The notes under the pieces: generated by a model
Databases searched by the model: none
What the model was told of the DNA's origin: nothing
What the model saw: the letters and a program-made list of their open reading frames with translations, nothing else
In this document: positions 25,540 to 33,790 of the stretch, piece after piece
Position numbering within the stretch: the stretch's first letter is position 1
Layout: every line of letters starts with the position of its first letter
Made by a program: the position numbers and the translations under genes
Assembly: GCA_903844845.1 (NCBI GenBank)
Contig: CAIMVG010000017.1
Coordinates: forward strand, 1 to 58,187
Source: an uncultured Dehalococcoidia bacterium
GTDB lineage: Bacteria; Chloroflexota; Dehalococcoidia; Dehalococcoidales; UBA1222
Direction of reading: 5' to 3'
Length of the DNA: 58,187 nucleotides

Positions 25540-25947
25540 TCAGACGATGCCGGGCGCCGAATCCGCCGGTTGAACGGAGGGGGCCGCATTGAATTCGGAA
25601 CGGCCCATCGCCACCAGGACCACAGCCGCGACGCCGACCGGCAGGAAGCTCAGGGTCCCCCCGATAGCGCCGGCCAGGGCCCAGCCCCAGTGCTTCCTCT
25701 GGAGGGAAAAGATGCCCCCGACGATAGACAGTACGCCGATCCCGATGTAAAAAACACCCATAACCGCGTAAGTGATCGTTAAAAAAGTCACGAATTGATC
25801 GGGAGGCGCGGTCGAAGCGGTGAAGAGGTCCTGGTTGTTGAACAAGGCCCCGAAAAATACGCCGAAGAACGCCAGGAGAAGGCCGCTCAACAGCCCCAGC
25901 GCCCCTGCCACGATGGAAAGAACGCCCCCTACCGTAGATTTGTGCAT
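25540..25947 (-). CDS. Small four-helix membrane protein
   Basis: A 135-residue protein with hydrophobic segments at about 7-35, 55-80, 83-100 and 100-115, and a soluble Pro/Ala tail. AAGGGG stands before the ATG. It resembles small DUF4064-like membrane proteins in pattern, but I am not sure of the family. It is likely cotranscribed with the stomatin-like gene. Confidence 0.75.
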   Translation of the reverse strand: MHKSTVGGVLSIVAGALGLLSGLLLAFFGVFFGALFNNQDLFTASTAPPDQFVTFLTITYAVMGVFYIGIGVLSIVGGIFSLQRKHWGWALAGAIGGTLSFLPVGVAAVVLVAMGRSEFNAAPSVQPADSAPGIV

Positions 25948-26158
25948 GCCTTATCCCCTTTCATGGCTCGTGGTATTTGACATAATGTGCTTGATAAATA
26001 AACCGACCAATGTTAGCACCGCCGAAGGAAGGGCGCAACAGCTGCTATTTTCAAGAAACCTGCAGTGACATTTTTGGATAACGCCAAGCGCTCCCTTTTT
26101 TATAGTGTCGGAATGATATCGGCGGATGTCGCTTTGAATGTTCGGATTCCGATACTGC

Positions 26159-27121
26159 TTACGCTTCGACGAAATTCAACCTCGTAAATTCGGAATTACG
26201 CTTAACCTTTTCGTAGATCATATGCGCGCACGCGATGTCCTCGATAGCCAGTCCCGTCGAGTCGAAAACGGTTATTTCCCTGTCGTTTGTTCGCCCCTTC
26301 TTCGTCCCTGCCACGACGTCGCCCAGGGAACCCCGTATGCGGTTGGGGTCGAGCAGGCCTTTATCGAGAGGAACGTTTACCTCTCCCGAGGTGCTCGCCT
26401 GCCGCATGTCGTCGACAAATATGACCGCTTCGTTGAGTATTTCGGGGTCCAGTTCCTCTTTCCCGTGAGCGTCGGCGCCCACCGCGTTGATATGGACGCC
26501 GGGCTTGACCCATTCTTTCCGTACCACCGGGCTGTGCGCCGGCGTGACGGTGCAGACTATGTCCGAATCCATGACTTCGGGCAGGGTATGGGCCTCGATG
26601 CGGTACTGCGGGAAAGCCTTGATCAACCTGGAGGTAGATGCTTCCGAAAGGTCGTAAACCTTGACGAGTTTGAGGTCATAAAGGGCGGCGTGGGCCATCA
26701 ACTGGGTGTGCGCCTGCCGTCCCGCGCCGACCAGCCCCAGCGTGGAAGCATCCTTGCGCGCCAGGTATTTGGAGGCGACGGCGGAAGCCGCCCCCGTCCT
26801 GTAAGCCGTGATGTCGGTGCCGTCCATGACCGCCAGCGGATAACCGGTTTCCGGGTCGCTGTAGATGATGACCGCCATGACGGTCGGCAGGTTTCGGGAC
26901 GGGTTTGCGGGGTGAACGTTCACCCATTTCATGCCCGCGGCACCCGGGAGCGAGGCCGGCATGGCCCGGAAATCGCCTTTATCGACTGTGAGATATGATT
27001 TCGGCGGCATCTGCGCTTTTCCCAGCGCCCACTGGCGGAAAGCGTTTTCGACAGCGGGGATGACTTCTTTCATATCGAGCAGGGGCAGGATTTCGCTTTT
27101 ACAAAGGAACATGGTGGGCAT
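26159..27121 (-). CDS. Ornithine cyclodeaminase / alanine dehydrogenase / mu-crystallin family enzyme
   Basis: A 320-residue NAD(P)-dependent enzyme. The N-terminal part has MPPKSYLT, DFRAMPASLPG, MKWVNVHPANP and PLAVMDGTDITAYRTGAASA, all typical of the family. The nucleotide loop is LGLVGAGRQAHTQL. Known members make proline from ornithine, or oxidatively deaminate alanine and other amino acids; the residues seen do not settle which. AAAGGAGGGG precedes the ATG at 27121. 25948-26158 is noncoding with no clear features. Confidence 0.93.
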   Translation of the reverse strand: MPTMFLCKSEILPLLDMKEVIPAVENAFRQWALGKAQMPPKSYLTVDKGDFRAMPASLPGAAGMKWVNVHPANPSRNLPTVMAVIIYSDPETGYPLAVMDGTDITAYRTGAASAVASKYLARKDASTLGLVGAGRQAHTQLMAHAALYDLKLVKVYDLSEASTSRLIKAFPQYRIEAHTLPEVMDSDIVCTVTPAHSPVVRKEWVKPGVHINAVGADAHGKEELDPEILNEAVIFVDDMRQASTSGEVNVPLDKGLLDPNRIRGSLGDVVAGTKKGRTNDREITVFDSTGLAIEDIACAHMIYEKVKRNSEFTRLNFVEA

Positions 27122-27227
27122 AAGTCCCCTCCTTTATACGCGTAGTGCTCACTTTGACTCTATGCCCGCAAGCGAAGATTGTCAAGAAAAAACAGCCCTT
27201 CCTGCCCGATGCCTATAATGGATTCCA

Positions 27228-27256
27228 TTGTTCACCCCCTGTGTTTGCCGTATACT
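27228..27256 (+). promoter_or_regulatory. Sigma70-type promoter of the HELGH protein gene
   Basis: TTGTTC (27228-27233), 17-bp spacer, TATACT (27251-27256). The start codon used (27291) is about 28 nt past the expected transcription start. This rules out the in-frame TTG at 27228 as a start. Confidence 0.65.
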
Positions 27257-27290
27257 TTATTCAGAAAATCGCTTTACCCCGGTAAAAATC

Positions 27291-28070
27291 ATGAAATTAC
27301 CCGGACAGGCTGAGCCAGTTTCCGCAAGATTCGAAGAAGCTGTCGGGTCCTTGGAGAAGAGGCTTGGCAGAAAAATCGTGTTCCTCCCTATCGAAGGACG
27401 CCATGCGGACCTTTTGCAGACCAACATCGGGGGGTTTCACGACAGTTTCGAAGGGACCGAACGGTTGTGGCTGGACCCAAGTCTGCCTGAAGATGCCGGG
27501 GAAGCCACGGCGGCGCATGAACTCGGGCACATCATGCAGTCGATGGAAGGATACCCCAGGGCGACGAGCATGGTACCCGCGCTTGATCACCTCGCCGCCA
27601 GGATAACGGACCTCGTGATGGACTGTTCAGCGGACCTGTGGGCCATCCGTCACGGATTCGACATGGGCCGGGCTTTCGGTGAGATCGGCATTAAAAACCT
27701 GTTAAATCACATCAATAAACAGGTCGCTGTACCAGAAGCGGCCGATTGGAGAACTTATTCGGCTTTTTTACGAAAACTGGAGTCCCGTAAACAGGCCGAA
27801 AACACCGGCCCGGTCGAACTCCCGCCTGAGGCGGGAACGCAGGTCATGGTCATTGATTATGCCGGGTTGTCCCTGCGCCTGGGGCGCTACGGGCTTTTCG
27901 ACGGCCTGGACGCGGCCTGGGCGACCCAGTGGCCCGTATCCAGGAAGATGGGGAAAGAACTTGCCGGCCTGCTGGGTGAGATGAAAACCCGCGGCGAATG
28001 CCGCACAGCACTTGATAAAATCATCGTTTTTTTAAAGGTCCCGCCGCCGCTGATAAAGATCGATTCGTAA
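27291..28070 (+). CDS. Putative zinc metallopeptidase-like protein (HELGH)
   Basis: A 259-residue protein with TAAHELGHIMQ, the zinc-binding HExxH of many metallopeptidases, about residue 85. A later SADLWAIRHGFDMG could supply a third ligand. No signal peptide or membrane helix is seen, so it is cytoplasmic. No SD is clear at the ATG. The family is not recognised, and peptidase activity is inferred only from the motif. It is convergent with the ABC-F gene (3-bp gap). Confidence 0.82.
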   Translation: MKLPGQAEPVSARFEEAVGSLEKRLGRKIVFLPIEGRHADLLQTNIGGFHDSFEGTERLWLDPSLPEDAGEATAAHELGHIMQSMEGYPRATSMVPALDHLAARITDLVMDCSADLWAIRHGFDMGRAFGEIGIKNLLNHINKQVAVPEAADWRTYSAFLRKLESRKQAENTGPVELPPEAGTQVMVIDYAGLSLRLGRYGLFDGLDAAWATQWPVSRKMGKELAGLLGEMKTRGECRTALDKIIVFLKVPPPLIKIDS

Positions 28071-28073
28071 AAG

Positions 28074-30068
28074 CTATCCGTCTTCCCCTTCGATGCGCCC
28101 GAGCGCCGTCTCGAATTCCAACCGCAAACGTTCGGCTTCCGACGAAAGCTCCCCCCACTTCTCGGTCAGTTCTTCGGCGCGGACTTTCAATTCGCGGTGC
28201 CTGTCGATGCTGGCTACCACTTCCCTGGAATCCTTGTAATGCTCCGGCTGTGCGAAGAGGCTTTCGAGTTCTTTGATTTCGGTTTCGGCGCCGGCGAGTT
28301 CTTTCTCGATCTTGTCGATGCTTTTCTTCAGAGGGGTGCTTTTCTCGTAATATTCACTGCGCAGTTCACCCGAAAGCACGCGCTTCTGCCTGGCTCCGGG
28401 AACGGGTACGACCGGATTTTTTGCCCGGGGCAAGACTGTTTCGCCCGTCTCCGGCCCGGCCTTACTCAGCGCCTTGTGATAAAGATAGCTGTCATAATCG
28501 CCCTGGTAAACGCATATTTTCCCCGCGCTCACGTCGATGATGCTGGTAGCGATCTGGCGGATAAGCGTGCGGTCGTGGGTAACGAAACACATCGTGCCGT
28601 GGTACGATTCCAGGGCGTCGGTCAGCACTTCCCTGGACGGGATATCCAGGTGGTTGGTCGGCTCGTCCATCAACAGCAGGTTGGCGGGCTGGGTGAGCAT
28701 CTTGGCCAGCGCCAAACGCGCTTTTTCGCCGCCCGACAGGACCGAGACTTCCTTGAAGGCGTCGTCCCCGCTGAAGAGAAACCCCCCGAGGATGGCCCTC
28801 AGCCGGGCGTCTTCCGTGTCGGGCGGGGCCACACTCCGCAGTTCCGCCAGGGCGGTCTTGTTCATCTCCAGGATCTCAAGCTGATGCTGTGAATAATACG
28901 CGGGAACGACCCCGTGCCCCAGCCGGCGTTCCCCCTTTTCAAACGGGAGGACCCCTGCCAGAATCTTCAGCAGGGTCGTTTTGCCGGCCCCGTTGGGGCC
29001 CACGATGGCCACTTTTTCACCCCGCCCCAGGCGCAGGTTGAGGTCCCGGTAAATGGTATTCGTGCCGTAGGATTTTGAAATGTTGACGAGGATCAGGACG
29101 TCGATATCCGAATGCGGAGGGTCGGGGAAATGAAATTTTATCTTTTTGGCCAGCCTGGGGACCTCGATGCGTTCGAGCTTTTCGAGTTTTTTGATGCGGC
29201 TCTGCACCTGCGTGGCTTTGGTGTTTTTTGAGCGGAAGCGGTTGATGAAGCGCTCTTCCTGTTGGATCTTCACGCTCTGGCGTTTCGCCGTCGATTCGAG
29301 CACTTCCAGTTCCTGCTGCCTTGTTTCGATGTACTTGTCGTAATTTCCGTGGTAGAGCACCACCTTGCCAAACTGTATGGCGAGCACTTTGGTGACTACA
29401 CGGTTGAGAAATGCGCGGTCATGGGAGGTGAGCAGGACCGCTCCCTCGTAATCCTTCAGGTATTCCTCGAACCATAACTGGGTCTCCAGGTCGAGGTGGT
29501 TCGTGGGCTCGTCCAGCAGGAGCAGGTCGGGGTTTTGCAGCAGTATCTTGGCCAGTTCGGCCCGCATCCTCCAGCCTCCGCTGAAATCGGAAAGGGGGCG
29601 GTCGAAGTCCGTTTCCCTGAACCCCAGGCCGCATAAAATGACCCTGGCCTCCTGTTCGACATCGTAGCCCCCGGCTGCTTCGAAACGGTGCTGCAATTCG
29701 CCGAGTTCAGCAAGAAGGATGCCCTGTGTTTCGGTGTCGGGGGTGATCGCCAGTTCTTCCTGGATCACTTCGATGCGGTGCCCCAGCTGGTTTATCGGGC
29801 CGGCGGCAGACGTGATTTCGTGAAGCAGTCCCTTATGAGACCCTGCCCCGCTTTCCTGGCTGAGGTAGCCGACAGTCAGCCCTTTGCGGCGGGTGATCGT
29901 GCCGCTGTCCGGGACGATAACACCGGCTATTATCTCAAGCAGGGTGCTTTTCCCGCTGCCGTTGGCGCCTAACAACGCCAGGCGGTCGCGTGCCCCGATA
30001 TTAAAAGTGACCTGGCTGAAAAGGAGGCGCTGGCCGTAGGATTTGGAGAGATTGTTCAGACTGAGCAT
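28074..30068 (-). CDS. ABC-F family ATPase (translation factor type)
   Basis: A 664-residue protein with two ABC domains and no membrane part. Walker A is GANGSGKST then GPNGAGKTT; signatures are SGGWRMRAELA and SGGEKARLALA; Walker B is LLLLDEPTNHLD then LLLMDEPTNHLD. Between the domains is the charged helical ABC-F linker (KATQVQSRIKKLEKLERI), and the C-terminus is a coiled coil (about 590-655) as in Uup/YdiF-like members. ABC-F proteins act on ribosomes, at the E site, to relieve stalls or antibiotics. A housekeeping role is likelier than resistance, but this cannot be decided here. Confidence 0.95.
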   Translation of the reverse strand: MLSLNNLSKSYGQRLLFSQVTFNIGARDRLALLGANGSGKSTLLEIIAGVIVPDSGTITRRKGLTVGYLSQESGAGSHKGLLHEITSAAGPINQLGHRIEVIQEELAITPDTETQGILLAELGELQHRFEAAGGYDVEQEARVILCGLGFRETDFDRPLSDFSGGWRMRAELAKILLQNPDLLLLDEPTNHLDLETQLWFEEYLKDYEGAVLLTSHDRAFLNRVVTKVLAIQFGKVVLYHGNYDKYIETRQQELEVLESTAKRQSVKIQQEERFINRFRSKNTKATQVQSRIKKLEKLERIEVPRLAKKIKFHFPDPPHSDIDVLILVNISKSYGTNTIYRDLNLRLGRGEKVAIVGPNGAGKTTLLKILAGVLPFEKGERRLGHGVVPAYYSQHQLEILEMNKTALAELRSVAPPDTEDARLRAILGGFLFSGDDAFKEVSVLSGGEKARLALAKMLTQPANLLLMDEPTNHLDIPSREVLTDALESYHGTMCFVTHDRTLIRQIATSIIDVSAGKICVYQGDYDSYLYHKALSKAGPETGETVLPRAKNPVVPVPGARQKRVLSGELRSEYYEKSTPLKKSIDKIEKELAGAETEIKELESLFAQPEHYKDSREVVASIDRHRELKVRAEELTEKWGELSSEAERLRLEFETALGRIEGEDG

Positions 30069-30182
30069 TTTGCAAACGTATTATAGCTGGCAGAGAGGCC
30101 GGCAGGCAAAGTTACCAGCAAGGATGCGGCAGAAAGCTCAGTCTGGTCACCTTGATATGCAGATGACGCCGGCCGAATGCTT

Positions 30183-30854
30183 TTAACCGGGCTGAGACGT
30201 TTCTTCGGGAAAAGGAACGCCCTGGAACGAATCGCTCGTTCCGACATCCAGCACCACATATTTGCCGGCGTCGTTGGTCTGATAAACGCCCGGGGCGGTT
30301 ATAGATTTCAAAATACCGATAAGCTTCTGCATCTGGAGCGTGATGTCCTCTTTTTCCTGTTTGTAGGAACTCGAAAAAAGGAAAACCCCGTTCACGCTCT
30401 TCGATTTGGCGCACAGGTCCACCAGATTTTGGTATTCAACGTTGGTTTTAAACCCGACGATGAATTTCCAGATCCCAGGGCGCAACTGGTCCACGGCAGC
30501 CAGGCTCTGAATGGCGTCCCCAAGGTTGTCCATGCTGACGGTCCCTTTTACCTGTATGACGCACCTGACGGCCTCGGGGCTCACGACAAAGATATCTCCT
30601 GAACTGAAAAGGGGCCCGTATTCCACCGCATTATAAACGATGATGTCGCACTCTTTGCTGGCATGGCCGTCGGGAGCCAGGATAACGCCCCGGCCTACCG
30701 AAAACGAGGCTGATACAGCTTCCCTGACGGCATCGCGTACTATGGCCTCGTAGTAGTCACCGATGATGCGGGGGTCCTTCAGCAGGGAGTTGATGACGTC
30801 CCTCTGGACCATCACCTTTTCCTGGACCTTGCGGTAGTATTGTTCCATGCTCAT
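30183..30854 (-). CDS. DUF6602 family protein (nuclease-like fold suspected)
   Basis: ATG at 30854 follows the upstream stop by one base and has GGGAGG before it; the longer frame overlaps the zincin gene. The 223-residue product matches DUF6602: IIGDYYEAIVRDAVREAV, FSVGRGVI, ECDIIVYNA, FVVSPEAVRCVIQVKGTV. The D-x-x-VY...E-x-x-VIQVKG layout looks like a PD-(D/E)xK nuclease core (Asp, Gln/Glu-Val-Lys). Family function is unknown; it is met in phage-defence settings. It is translationally coupled to the zincin gene. Confidence 0.82.
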   Translation of the reverse strand: MSMEQYYRKVQEKVMVQRDVINSLLKDPRIIGDYYEAIVRDAVREAVSASFSVGRGVILAPDGHASKECDIIVYNAVEYGPLFSSGDIFVVSPEAVRCVIQVKGTVSMDNLGDAIQSLAAVDQLRPGIWKFIVGFKTNVEYQNLVDLCAKSKSVNGVFLFSSSYKQEKEDITLQMQKLIGILKSITAPGVYQTNDAGKYVVLDVGTSDSFQGVPFPEETSQPG

Positions 30855-30855
30855 T

Positions 30856-31230
30856 TCAGGGCCTCCCGGGTTTGGACCGTTTCGCGGCGGCGATTTCATC
30901 CAGCCGCCGGTCATTTATCCCGAAGTGATGGGCCACCTCGTGCAGCACTACTTCCTGAACCTTGAGTTCGATTTCGCTGTCGGTACGGGCTATGGATTCG
31001 ATGGAATCCTGGTATATGGTGATTTTGTCCGGGGCGACCATGTTATACCCGGTCCCACGGCTTACAGCGGGCACGCCCTCGTAAAGCCCCAGGAGCAGAC
31101 TATTACCTGATCGAGATTTAAGCGGCAAATCCTCGACCACGATGTCCAAATTATCCAGTTTGTCGATAAATTCCTGCGGCAATCCTGCGACAGCATTTGA
31201 CACCAGCTGCTCAAATCGCGTTCGTTCCAT
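30856..31230 (-). CDS. Zincin-like metallopeptidase (DUF1025 / MMP type)
   Basis: A 125-residue protein in which the family motif EVVLHEVAHHFGINDRRL supplies HExxHxxGxxD zinc ligands. Preceding it is TIYQDSIE, which is also conserved. The ATG at 31230 has no SD; TATAAT (31244-31239) ends eight bases before it, consistent with a leaderless message. The C-terminus is basic (AAAKRSKPGRP). Function of the family is unknown. It forms a two-gene unit with the DUF6602 gene. Confidence 0.9.
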   Translation of the reverse strand: MERTRFEQLVSNAVAGLPQEFIDKLDNLDIVVEDLPLKSRSGNSLLLGLYEGVPAVSRGTGYNMVAPDKITIYQDSIESIARTDSEIELKVQEVVLHEVAHHFGINDRRLDEIAAAKRSKPGRP

Positions 31231-31244
31231 GTTCAAGTATTATA
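31230..31244 (-). promoter_or_regulatory. -10 box for a probable leaderless transcript of the zincin gene
   Basis: Consensus TATAAT at 31244-31239 on the minus strand, eight bases from the ATG. No SD and no clear -35. Confidence 0.5.
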
Positions 31245-31307
31245 GAACAAAGCCAATCACAATATAAACCGGGGCAGCCGGAGTTGAACGAGGATGGACC
31301 AGGGGGC

Positions 31308-31799
31308 TTAAGGGAAACGTTTTTCGAATATCAGCCTGTGGTCCCCCGGTGCATAAAAATCGCGGATGCGGGAGACCCTTTTATAGTCCTTTTTGATGTA
31401 AAAACGTCGGGTGTTAAGATAATTCGGCTTGCTCGAAGTCTCGATCAGCGCCAGCTTGCCGCCGGCCTTCTGTATCTGTTCCTCTGTAGTTTTTAAAAGT
31501 TGGCTGCCCGCGCCCATCCCGCGGCACTCGAGCGCCACGGCCATCCAGTAGATGTCCCAGGTGCTCTGGGTGAGTGGTGTCCGGCCGAAACAAACATATC
31601 CGATTATCTTCGAGGAAGAGACTGCCACAGTGACCAGGTAATCCCTCCCGGGGCAATCGAGATAAACATCGATGACTTCCTCGGCCACGGGGACCTCTTC
31701 GGGCTCAAATTCGGGAGTGGCCCGCAGCAGGGCCATGACAGCGGGTTTATCTGCGGCCGTCATCGGCCTCAATCGAAGTTCCACGCTACTCACTATCAA
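31308..31799 (-). CDS. GNAT N-acetyltransferase, last gene of the KamA/ATP-grasp operon
   Basis: About 163 residues. The acetyl-CoA loop lies in WMAVALECRGMGAGSQLLK (R-x-x-G-x-G), after IIGYVCFGRTPL, and the end is FYIKKDYKRVSRIRDFYAPGD, a layout shared with RimI-like and AblB-like enzymes. The start could be TTG 31799, GTG 31793 or GTG 31784; all lie at or in the end of the upstream ligase gene, which implies coupling. In known beta-lysine systems a GNAT enzyme (AblB) acetylates beta-lysine, so that role is possible but unproven. Confidence 0.88.
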   Translation of the reverse strand: MIVSSVELRLRPMTAADKPAVMALLRATPEFEPEEVPVAEEVIDVYLDCPGRDYLVTVAVSSSKIIGYVCFGRTPLTQSTWDIYWMAVALECRGMGAGSQLLKTTEEQIQKAGGKLALIETSSKPNYLNTRRFYIKKDYKRVSRIRDFYAPGDHRLIFEKRFP

Positions 31800-32784
31800 A
31801 TGCGAGCTGCATGATTCTGTCTACAAATTGCGGATAGGTCAGACCGATGGCGGACGCCTGCCGCGCAGCCCCCGAGGTTATCGAGATATCAGGGTTGGGA
31901 TTGACCTCGAGGACGCTGGCATGGCCGTCAGCATCGAGGCGCATATCAACCCGCGCGTAACCCCGGCATGCAAGCAGCCGATAAGCCGCGGTCGAAACTT
32001 CGGAAACATGAGCCCACAGGGCATCATCGACTTTGGCCGGGCAAACCGGGTCGGTATGATGAAAATATACATCGTCGGTCAGCCACTTGGCGCCGAACGT
32101 CAGCATATTCGGCAAACCCGGAGGCAGTGAAAACACGATCTCGGAAACTGACAAAACGATGGGCTTGCGTATCCCCATTATCGTCGAACTCAACTCGCGC
32201 CCGTCGATGAATTCTTCTACCAGGGCACGGCCCCCGAAAAGAGAGCATATTTTTTCGATTTGGACCAGAAGCGCGGCTGTGTCGTTAACGACGCTGTCCT
32301 GGTTCACGCCGTGACTCGCGTCTTCGGCTGCCGGTTTTACGATGCAGGGGAAGCGCAGGTTAAAGCTGGAGATTTGCTCGGGCCTCAGTTCCTGATATCT
32401 CGGAGTGTTGATGCCCGCTGCGATCAGGAGTTCTTTGGTTTTTACCTTATCCAGCGCCAGTGCCAGCGTCGGAGCTGATGACCCTGTAAAAGGCTTGCCA
32501 AGCACGGCCATTATGCCAGCCACCTTGGCCTCGGTGTCCGGCTGTCCAGCAAACCCTTCGAAAAGGTTAAAGAAAATATCCACATCCAACCCCGCCAGGA
32601 TAGAAGGGATGCTTTCTATCGGGGGGATGAGCGGAACTTTGATAACGCTGTGGCCCATCTCAAGAAGCGCATCGTAGACGGCTTTAACTTCTTCCAATAC
32701 GTCGGCGATTGCGTCGGCTTCGCCAAGCTGGCTGTATCGATCCGGAATAGGATCGTTGTAAACGAGCGCAACTCTAAGAGCCAA
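31786..32784 (-). CDS. ATP-grasp ligase, D-Ala-D-Ala ligase-like (second copy)
   Basis: A 332-residue ATP-grasp enzyme that would join a carboxylate to an amine. The central lysine motif is FPCIVKPAAEDASHGV, the acidic grasp loop ALVEEFIDGRELS, and the magnesium motif LEVNPNPDIS. In place of the HGxxGExG segment of true Ddl there is FNLFEGFAGQPDTEAKVAG, so the N-terminal substrate should not be plain D-Ala. It overlaps its upstream paralogue by 11 bp and the GNAT gene downstream. Its distance from housekeeping ddl/mur genes argues against cell-wall synthesis. Confidence 0.9.
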   Translation of the reverse strand: MALRVALVYNDPIPDRYSQLGEADAIADVLEEVKAVYDALLEMGHSVIKVPLIPPIESIPSILAGLDVDIFFNLFEGFAGQPDTEAKVAGIMAVLGKPFTGSSAPTLALALDKVKTKELLIAAGINTPRYQELRPEQISSFNLRFPCIVKPAAEDASHGVNQDSVVNDTAALLVQIEKICSLFGGRALVEEFIDGRELSSTIMGIRKPIVLSVSEIVFSLPPGLPNMLTFGAKWLTDDVYFHHTDPVCPAKVDDALWAHVSEVSTAAYRLLACRGYARVDMRLDADGHASVLEVNPNPDISITSGAARQASAIGLTYPQFVDRIMQLAFDSE

Positions 32785-33775
32785 GGCCGCACCTTTGAAT
32801 CGCCGAATTGAGGACTTCCGCTATGAGGGAGTTATAATTCCAGCCCATCGCCTCTCCCATTATCACGTAATCTCCGCTCTGGGGGTTAAGCCCGGGGAGG
32901 GGATTGACCTCGATGAAATAAGGCACGCCGTCGGCGGCTACCCGGAAATCCACGCGGGCGATGTCACGTATGCCCAGTACTGCGGAGGCTTTCAGCGCTG
33001 ATTCTTTGATACGGTTCAACACCGCGGCATCAAACCTGGCCGGGCATTCGTACTGCACCATCTCCCGCCAGTTCCGCTTGACCTCCAGGGAGTAAACGAA
33101 ATCCGGGCTTTTTTGCCTCGGCACTACGTGCATGATACCGGTCAGGCGCATCGGATTGTTCCCGATAAGCCCGACTGTGACCTCGTCACCCGCGATAAAC
33201 TCCTCCACCATCATGGGTTGTATGTAAAGCGCCATCTGCCGGCGTATCAGTTCTTTGAGTTCCCGCGGGCTGTTCACGCGGGAAGCGTTGCGGATACCCT
33301 TGCTGGAACCCTCGTGCGCAGGCTTGGTAAAAGCTGGGAAGGGGAACCCGTTCCAGTCCGTTTTCTCAAGTTCGGCCATGTCGTTTATAACCATCCAGCG
33401 CGGTGTTGCCACCCCGCAGGCAGCGACGAGCTGTTTGGTCAGCGGTTTTTCGAGGCAGATCGAAAGGGTCAGCGGGTCTGAGCCGGAGTACGGAACATCA
33501 AGCATTTCGAGGACCGAGGGGACCTGCGCTTCGCGGCTGCGGAAGTTGCCAAGCCCTTCGGCGATATTGAAAACAAGATCCGGGACGCCTTCGGCCAATT
33601 GATTTAACAGGCCGCGGCCCCCGCCCAGCTTGATGACCGAGTGCCCCTGAGACCTGATGGCGGCAGCCAATGCCTCTACGGTTTCGGGAGAATCGTATTC
33701 CTCAAAGGCGTCTTCAGGCAGCCCTTCCGCTCCCGACGCCTGTTCTTTGATGTCATAACTCAGGCCAATTTTCAT
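32774..33775 (-). CDS. ATP-grasp ligase, D-Ala-D-Ala ligase-like (first copy)
   Basis: A 333-residue ATP-grasp enzyme. Motifs: FPAFTKPAHEGSSKGI (Lys, nucleotide loop), MMVEEFIAGDEVTVG, ARVDFRVAADGVPYFIEVNPLPGLNP (magnesium Glu and Asn). The N-terminal segment FNIAEGLGNFRSREAQVPS replaces the Ddl HGxxGExG. The gene starts 15 bp after kamA stops and overlaps the next ligase. Two paralogous ligases in a row suggest two successive amide bonds, or a heteromeric enzyme. Confidence 0.91.
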   Translation of the reverse strand: MKIGLSYDIKEQASGAEGLPEDAFEEYDSPETVEALAAAIRSQGHSVIKLGGGRGLLNQLAEGVPDLVFNIAEGLGNFRSREAQVPSVLEMLDVPYSGSDPLTLSICLEKPLTKQLVAACGVATPRWMVINDMAELEKTDWNGFPFPAFTKPAHEGSSKGIRNASRVNSPRELKELIRRQMALYIQPMMVEEFIAGDEVTVGLIGNNPMRLTGIMHVVPRQKSPDFVYSLEVKRNWREMVQYECPARFDAAVLNRIKESALKASAVLGIRDIARVDFRVAADGVPYFIEVNPLPGLNPQSGDYVIMGEAMGWNYNSLIAEVLNSAIQRCGLGS

Positions 33776-33790
33776 CCGCAGTCCTGGTAA

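Noticed and set aside
26138-26998. 286-codon plus-strand ORF
   Set aside because: Antisense to the ornithine cyclodeaminase family gene, which has full motifs.
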